Of a stretch of 5,228 bases of DNA, positions 1 to 2,928 are shown piece after piece. The notes under the pieces are model-generated. The model was not told where the DNA came from and did not search any database. It saw only the letters and a list, made by a program, of their open reading frames with translations. Location: the NCBI GenBank assembly GCA_021802225.1, contig JAKAAS010000181.1, forward strand, positions 1-5,228, given 5' to 3'. Made by a program: the position numbers and the translations under genes. The stretch comes from Bacillota bacterium (GTDB lineage Bacteria; Bacillota_E; Sulfobacillia; Sulfobacillales; Sulfobacillaceae). Each line of letters starts with the position of its first letter. Position 1 is the stretch's first letter.

Positions 1-114
1 AGTTTCCCGCACAATTCCTACCGCAGCAATCCCCGGCAGCAGCAAAACCCACCACGTGAGTTGCCGGGTCAAGCCAGGTGAAGCAGAAGACACTGTATGC
101 ACTGGCGTACCCAT
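1..114 (-). CDS. N-terminal fragment of an unrecognised membrane or membrane-anchored protein (partial)
   Basis: An open frame of exactly 38 codons starts with ATG (complement of 112-114) and runs off the left edge without a stop. The two codons directly before the ATG are TGA TAA in the same frame, so translation cannot begin further upstream. A purine-rich site AGAAGAG (complement of 124-130) lies 9 nt before the ATG. The peptide begins MGTPVHTVSSAS, then has a short stretch with Arg17, and then a hydrophobic run from about residue 19 to 35 (WWVLLLPGIAAVGIV) followed by Arg36-Glu37. This looks like a first transmembrane helix or an uncleaved signal anchor. Too little is present to name a family. 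It is divergent from the exporter gene at 563 and shares its upstream region. Seen: start, stops, ribosome site, hydrophobic run. Inferred: a real membrane protein. Confidence 0.6.
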   Translation of the reverse strand, partial: MGTPVHTVSSASPGLTRQLTWWVLLLPGIAAVGIVRET

Positions 115-143
115 TTATCAATTCTCTTCTAATTAGAATTATC
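115..143 (-). promoter_or_regulatory. Candidate -10 box, palindromic operator and ribosome site of the left-edge gene
   Basis: Read on the minus strand, a GATAAT box (complement of 138-143, five of six matches to TATAAT) is followed at once by a perfect 12-bp palindrome, TTCTAATTAGAA (127-138), and then by the ribosome site AGAAGAG (124-130). The palindrome touches the -10 box and covers the likely transcription start, which is where a repressor would act. No convincing -35 box is found 16-18 bp upstream, so the promoter is either weak or activator dependent, or the call is wrong. The palindrome itself is certain; its role as an operator is inferred. Confidence 0.4.
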
Positions 144-248
144 CGGTTCATAGGTAAAACACGACGGGGACCCGCACAGGAGTTTTTCAATTCCGCACGT
201 TGTCTCCCGCCATTTGGATAAAGTCATCAAACGTAGGCGGCCATTAAT

Positions 249-276
249 TTTATAGCAATTACCCATTCCATATAAT
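249..276 (+). promoter_or_regulatory. Candidate distal sigma70-type promoter for the exporter gene
   Basis: A perfect TATAAT box lies at 271-276, preceded after 16 bp by TTTATA at 249-254 (four of six matches to TTGACA), inside a local AT-rich patch. Transcription would begin near 283 and give a leader of about 280 nt before the exporter ATG. The perfect -10 box is the main support; AT-rich DNA produces such boxes by chance, so this is only moderately likely. Confidence 0.4.
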
Positions 277-296
277 ACCATACCACTGAGAGATGG

Positions 297-309
297 TCGG
301 ACTGTCCGA
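297..309. repeat. Perfect inverted repeat TCGGAC-T-GTCCGA, operator candidate
   Basis: Two 6-bp arms separated by a single base form a perfect inverted repeat 20 bp downstream of the TATAAT box at 271-276. A one-base spacer leaves no room for an RNA loop unless the inner pairs open, so a dimeric DNA-binding repressor site is more natural than a hairpin. MFS drug and siderophore exporters are often controlled by TetR or MarR type repressors, but no regulator gene is present in the window to tie to it. Confidence 0.35.
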
Positions 310-419
310 GATGGGCACGGTCACACATCTCCCCAGAGAGCAGCCGCTGCATGGAGACTCTTTTCTTCTTTTTATGACCACGTGGAGTGTTGAGTGTTGT
401 CAAGGCCTGTTTGCGGAGA

Positions 420-452
420 CCGATCTCAAATCCCTACGGCAATTGAGATCGG
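420..452. repeat. Hairpin or wide inverted repeat with perfect 10-bp arms
   Basis: CCGATCTCAA at 420-429 is the exact reverse complement of TTGAGATCGG at 443-452, with a 13-nt interval. As RNA this is a stable stem-loop in the exporter leader; as DNA it is a symmetric site with centres about two helical turns apart. No T-run follows it, so it is not a classical intrinsic terminator. A second complementary pair, GACC at 418-421 and GGTC at 455-458, could compete with or extend its base. Role unknown. Confidence 0.45.
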
Positions 453-481
453 CCGGTCAACGTGAACGGTGCGGGGCCCTC

Positions 482-510
482 TTGTGGACAGCCGCGAAGC
501 TGGCTATGAT
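482..510 (+). promoter_or_regulatory. Candidate proximal sigma70-type promoter for the exporter gene
   Basis: TATGAT at 505-510 matches the -10 consensus in five of six positions and is preceded, at the optimal 17-bp spacing, by TTGTGG at 482-487, which keeps the TTG core of the -35 element (three of six). Transcription would start near 517 and leave a leader of about 45 nt carrying the small hairpin at 525-538. This gives a more economical transcript than the distal promoter at 249-276. Neither is proven. Confidence 0.4.
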
Positions 511-524
511 AGGTGAATGCTTTG

Positions 525-538
525 CCGCCAGCCGGCGG
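525..538 (+). promoter_or_regulatory. Small GC hairpin just upstream of the exporter ribosome site
   Basis: CCGCC at 525-529 pairs with GGCGG at 534-538 around the tetraloop AGCC. It ends about 15 nt before the Shine-Dalgarno sequence GAGAGGA (553-559). It could influence ribosome access or mRNA stability, but a five-pair GC stem arises easily by chance. Confidence 0.25.
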
Positions 539-562
539 TCTCACGAACGAAAGAGAGGAATT

Positions 563-1810
563 ATGGCCACCTACCGCACGCTGTATCAGAACCAACCATT
601 CCGGGCTCTATGGATTGGAACCCTCATGGTTCGCTTGGGTGTGCAGTTCGGAGTACTGTCCCTCACTTGGCTCGTCTTGGACACCACAGGATCTGCCGCC
701 AAGATTGGCGTGGTGCTGGCGGTCTATGCAACGGGGGATATGCTTGCCAGCCCGCTTGTCGGAATACTTCTGGACAGGTGGCCGAGAAAATTCCTGCTGA
801 ATGGCGACAACATCGTCCAAGGTCTGATCTTTGCCACCCTAGCCACTCTCTTTATGCTGCATCGGCTGCCCTTTGTCCTGCTCCTCATGTTGGTGGCGGC
901 AGCTGGCGCCCTCTCGCCGCTAGCATATATCGGGCGTATGATCATCCTGCCTAACGTTGTTGCCCATGACCAGTGGGAGAGCGCCAATACCGTGATGCAA
1001 TTGAATATGAATATGGTCACGTTGCTAGGACCAGCCCTGGGGGGCGTGCTCGTCGCAGGCATTGGGGTGGGAGCCACACTGATGATCACGGCCGCATGCT
1101 TCGCTGTTTACTTTGCCACTCTCACCTTAATCCCAACGGCTTCGTTTTCTGGCGACGAGCCGCTCCATACCCCAGCGTCGTTCAAGCACGACTTGCTCCA
1201 CGGGTGGAAATTTATTGGGCAGACGCCTCTGCTGCTCACCCTGGTCGTGGTAACCCTCATGTTTAGTTTAACCTACGGCCCTTTGGAACCCGCGCTGCCA
1301 GTCATGGTCAAACAAGTATTCCACCAAGGGCCGGAAACTCTAGGGTTGCTGTGGTCAGGCTTTGCCGCCGGCGCCATCCTGGGAACGCTGCTGTGGGGGC
1401 GGTGGCATCCCTTATGGCCCCTAAGAGAGGTTGTTTCCGCCATTATTATTCTCTGGGGGCTGTTCAGCGGAGCAGTCGGACTGACGAGTCATGCCTGGAT
1501 TGCTGCAAGCCTGCTGGCTCTGGGCGGGCTTGCCTACGCACCCTATATGATCCTCTTCTCTTTATGGCGCCAGAAGCTGGTCCCGGATTTCATGCGCGGC
1601 AAAGTATTTGGCACCATCAACGGCCTGACGGGTCTTGGCCTGCCGGTCGGGCAAGCTCTGGGCGGACTGCTTGTCGGAGTGATAGGGCCAGCGGGCACGG
1701 TAGAATTCGGCGGGGCGGCATGTGTCGTGCTTGGCATCATTGCATTTCTGTTAAAGAACGCATGGGCGGTGCCGCTTGCACCAAAAGCTGATTCTCCCGC
1801 AGAGTCTTGA
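563..1810 (+). CDS. MFS exporter, MFS_3 / EntS-like family, 415 aa
   Basis: This encodes a proton-driven efflux carrier of the inner membrane; its substrate is not known. Hydrophobicity gives twelve helices, roughly residues 12-36, 45-70, 84-102, 103-125, 150-173, 174-192, then a hydrophilic central loop at 193-220, and 221-240, 258-280, 287-307, 311-333, 350-375 and 380-398. The MFS motif A is clear between helices 2 and 3: Gly67, Asp71, Arg72, Arg75, Lys76 in GILLDRWPRK. LGPALGGVLVAG (about 155-166) in helix 5 and the MRGKVFG segment (344-350) before helix 11, followed by a second ALGGLL, are typical of the MFS_3 group that includes the enterobactin exporter EntS and macrolide-type pumps. 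Length is normal for the group. The frame is open back to 293, but ATG 563 has GAGAGGA (553-559) just before it, at rather short spacing, and places the first helix where the family has it. No partner gene or siderophore cluster is visible, so the substrate stays open. Confidence 0.9.
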   Translation: MATYRTLYQNQPFRALWIGTLMVRLGVQFGVLSLTWLVLDTTGSAAKIGVVLAVYATGDMLASPLVGILLDRWPRKFLLNGDNIVQGLIFATLATLFMLHRLPFVLLLMLVAAAGALSPLAYIGRMIILPNVVAHDQWESANTVMQLNMNMVTLLGPALGGVLVAGIGVGATLMITAACFAVYFATLTLIPTASFSGDEPLHTPASFKHDLLHGWKFIGQTPLLLTLVVVTLMFSLTYGPLEPALPVMVKQVFHQGPETLGLLWSGFAAGAILGTLLWGRWHPLWPLREVVSAIIILWGLFSGAVGLTSHAWIAASLLALGGLAYAPYMILFSLWRQKLVPDFMRGKVFGTINGLTGLGLPVGQALGGLLVGVIGPAGTVEFGGAACVVLGIIAFLLKNAWAVPLAPKADSPAES

Positions 1811-1859
1811 GCCTGACATCATCCTCTCATAGCAGCCGGAACCAACAGGCGTGGACTGT
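1811..1859. other. 49-bp gap between convergent genes, no clear terminator
   Basis: The exporter ends with TGA at 1808-1810 and the diiron enzyme ends on the other strand with TAG at 1860-1862. The gap contains only a weak pair of 5-base complementary arms, GCCTG at 1811-1815 and CAGGC at 1846-1850, too far apart (30 nt) for a good terminator stem, and no T-run on either strand. Termination is therefore either factor dependent or lies inside the opposing gene, which would produce overlapping antisense 3' ends. Confidence 0.5.
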
Positions 1860-2597
1860 CTACAAAGAACGGATCGTCTCCATTTCCTGATGCAGTCCTG
1901 TATACATGGCCAACTCAGACGCAGCGATATTCTTGCCTATCTCCAGCATCATGCGGGGTTCCCCCGGCGCGCGGAACTCCTGAAGGATACTGCGGCACAA
2001 CTGATAGTGCCGCGGTTCATCGGTTTCGGCGTGAACTTTCCAAAACGTCAGATCAAGGAGATTCCCCCTGTTAAACGCGGGGTGCTCCAAGTACCGCGCA
2101 ATGCGTCCCATCACTTCGCCGGCAAAAAACTCGGACCCTAACCCCACGGCCGCCATGGCCTGCAAGGGCGTAGCTGCTCGGAAAAACTCAATAAACGACT
2201 CAGTAGCCTGTCGCACCACAGGGGACATGGGCTCAGGCGGCAGGCCCTGGGCGTCAAGCGTCAATTGAGGATCGGTCGAGAACAAAAAGGTCTTATACAG
2301 CTCTTCATGGGATTTTCCCGGAATTCCCCGTCCTGCTTCGTCCCACAAGTTATCCGCCAAGGGGATCCACCACACTCCGGCGGGAGCCATGGCAGAAATG
2401 GCAGCACCCAGCACCCGCGGAAAATTTCGGCTGTAATAGCCGTATTGGATGGCAAAGTGTCTGATCTGGGCCGGACTGTACCCGCCCGCTTGCAGGGAAA
2501 CAAAAAAAGGGCTCGCGAAAAACTCCTGCTCCACCCACACACGCATTTGCGATTCAGCGTCATCCAAATTAACAGGATCGGCTAACGGCAAAACCAT
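1860..2597 (-). CDS. Heme-oxygenase-like diiron (iron-containing redox) enzyme, PF14518/CADD/TenA-fold type, 245 aa
   Basis: This is a soluble, largely helical protein of the heme-oxygenase-like diiron oxidase/oxygenase superfamily, whose members (CADD, UndA, BesC, SznF) use two irons and O2 for C-C, C-N or N-oxidation chemistry. Six candidate metal ligands appear in family order: Glu87 and His97 in NLWDEAGRGIPGKSHEEL (83-100), Glu156 in GLGSEFF, and His189, Asp193, His197 in HAETDEPRH. The upstream YYSRNFP (54-60) and the WDEAGxG block also fit the iron-containing redox group. No signal peptide or membrane helix is seen. The frame is open to an ATG at 2756, but ATG 2597 has GGAG eight bases upstream (complement of 2606-2609), and the preceding 53 codons are Gly/Arg-rich with no family character. 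It is divergent from the ATPase gene and convergent with the exporter. Fold and metal site are strong; substrate and product are unknown, and the role could be cofactor-related (PqqC-like reactions) or lipid/amino-acid oxidation. Confidence 0.88.
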   Translation of the reverse strand: MVLPLADPVNLDDAESQMRVWVEQEFFASPFFVSLQAGGYSPAQIRHFAIQYGYYSRNFPRVLGAAISAMAPAGVWWIPLADNLWDEAGRGIPGKSHEELYKTFLFSTDPQLTLDAQGLPPEPMSPVVRQATESFIEFFRAATPLQAMAAVGLGSEFFAGEVMGRIARYLEHPAFNRGNLLDLTFWKVHAETDEPRHYQLCRSILQEFRAPGEPRMMLEIGKNIAASELAMYTGLHQEMETIRSL

Positions 2598-2677
2598 GAC
2601 GACCACTCCATTCAATAAGATATTCGAACCTGCCCACAAACCCCGCCAACCTCCGCCTAGGGTACATGAAAAAGGTT

Positions 2678-2700
2678 CGCGCGTAAAGCCGCCCGCGCGT
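2678..2700. repeat. CGCGCGT direct repeat, 16-bp period
   Basis: CGCGCGT occurs at 2678-2684 and again at 2694-2700. Because CGCGCG is its own reverse complement, the two copies can also pair as a 6-bp stem with a 10-nt loop. On the minus strand this would lie upstream of, or early within, the transcript of the diiron gene. The local sequence is very GC-rich, so chance is a fair explanation. Confidence 0.3.
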
Positions 2701-2828
2701 TCCGCCCTCGGCCACCGGCCCGCACCATCTTCCGGCCCCGAAGGTTCTAGCCCCAATCATTAGGCCCCTCCATCCCTTTGCAATCGCAAATCCGCGGTGA
2801 TCCACTGCCCGTTAAGACCCAAAACGTG

Positions 2829-2840
2829 GCCCATTTGGGC
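2829..2840. repeat. Short inverted repeat GCCCA-TT-TGGGC immediately upstream of the ATPase promoter candidate
   Basis: Perfect 5-bp arms with a 2-bp centre end one base before the -35 candidate TAGACA at 2842-2847. The position directly upstream of a -35 box suits an activator site, and the short centre favours protein binding over an RNA hairpin. The symmetry is seen directly; the function is inferred. Confidence 0.3.
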
Positions 2841-2841
2841 G

Positions 2842-2870
2842 TAGACAGAGCTCCTGTCAATCCTCATCAT
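2842..2870 (+). promoter_or_regulatory. Candidate sigma70-type promoter of the ATPase gene
   Basis: TAGACA at 2842-2847 matches TTGACA in five of six positions and is followed, after exactly 17 bp, by CATCAT at 2865-2870 (four of six matches to TATAAT). Transcription would start near 2877, giving a leader of about 50 nt before the ATPase ATG at 2929. The -35 match and spacing are good and the -10 box is mediocre. Confidence 0.4.
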
Positions 2871-2928
2871 GAGAATCGCTTGGGTAATGACGTCGTGTCG
2901 GCAAATTTGTCAAAGCAAAGGATACGTT

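Larger units (their letters stand above)
115..562. other. 448-bp divergent intergenic region upstream of the MFS exporter gene
   Basis: This stretch lies between the left-edge minus-strand gene and the exporter start at 563. Positions 115-292 are comparatively AT-rich and hold the -10 boxes of both divergent directions. Positions 293-562 are more GC-rich and contain an inverted repeat (297-309), a 10-bp-stem hairpin (420-452), a second promoter candidate (482-510) and a small hairpin (525-538). The plus-strand frame of the exporter stays open back to an ATG at 293, but those 90 codons lack any hydrophobic or family-like character and are rich in Arg, Cys and Gln, so I treat them as untranslated leader. 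No tRNA, known riboswitch consensus or additional gene is recognised. Confidence 0.6.
2598..2928. other. 331-bp divergent intergenic region between the diiron enzyme and the ATPase
   Basis: Both flanking genes read outward from here. Next to the diiron gene (2598-2640) the DNA is AT-richer and holds its ribosome site (TGGAGTG, complement of 2604-2610); minus-strand -10-like boxes such as GAATAT (about 2621-2626) are poor and lack a good -35 partner. Positions 2640-2770 are markedly GC-rich, with a repeated CGCGCGT and long runs of C on the plus strand. Positions 2820-2928 hold a short inverted repeat, a promoter candidate and the ATPase ribosome site. Several frames stay open across the GC-rich part, but none shows protein-like character or a good ribosome site. 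No tRNA gene was found. Confidence 0.6.

Noticed and set aside
293..562. In-frame 90-codon N-terminal extension of the MFS exporter from an ATG at 293
   Set aside because: It has no ribosome site, is Arg/Cys/Gln-rich and non-hydrophobic, is interrupted by inverted repeats, and would displace helix 1 far from its normal position. ATG 563 has a Shine-Dalgarno sequence and a family-typical N-terminus.
2737..2751. CTTC...GAAG hairpin in the intergenic GC-rich block
   Set aside because: Only four base pairs with a 7-nt loop; expected by chance in such sequence.
2598..2756. In-frame 53-codon extension of the diiron enzyme on the minus strand
   Set aside because: It is Gly/Arg/Pro-rich, lies in a GC-rich intergenic stretch where all frames tend to be open, and the ATG at 2597 has a well-placed GGAG.
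2735..2790. Possible tRNA 3' half (GGTTCTAGCCCC with a later CTCCA)
   Set aside because: The T-loop lacks the purine at position 57, the T-stem does not pair beyond two bases, and no matching acceptor or anticodon arm is found upstream.
2869..2928. Upstream in-frame ATGs at 2869 and 2887 as the ATPase start
   Set aside because: Neither has a ribosome site. The added residues are Cys/Arg/Gln-rich, unlike the family, and 2869 overlaps the candidate -10 box, while 2929 has AAGGA at six bases.
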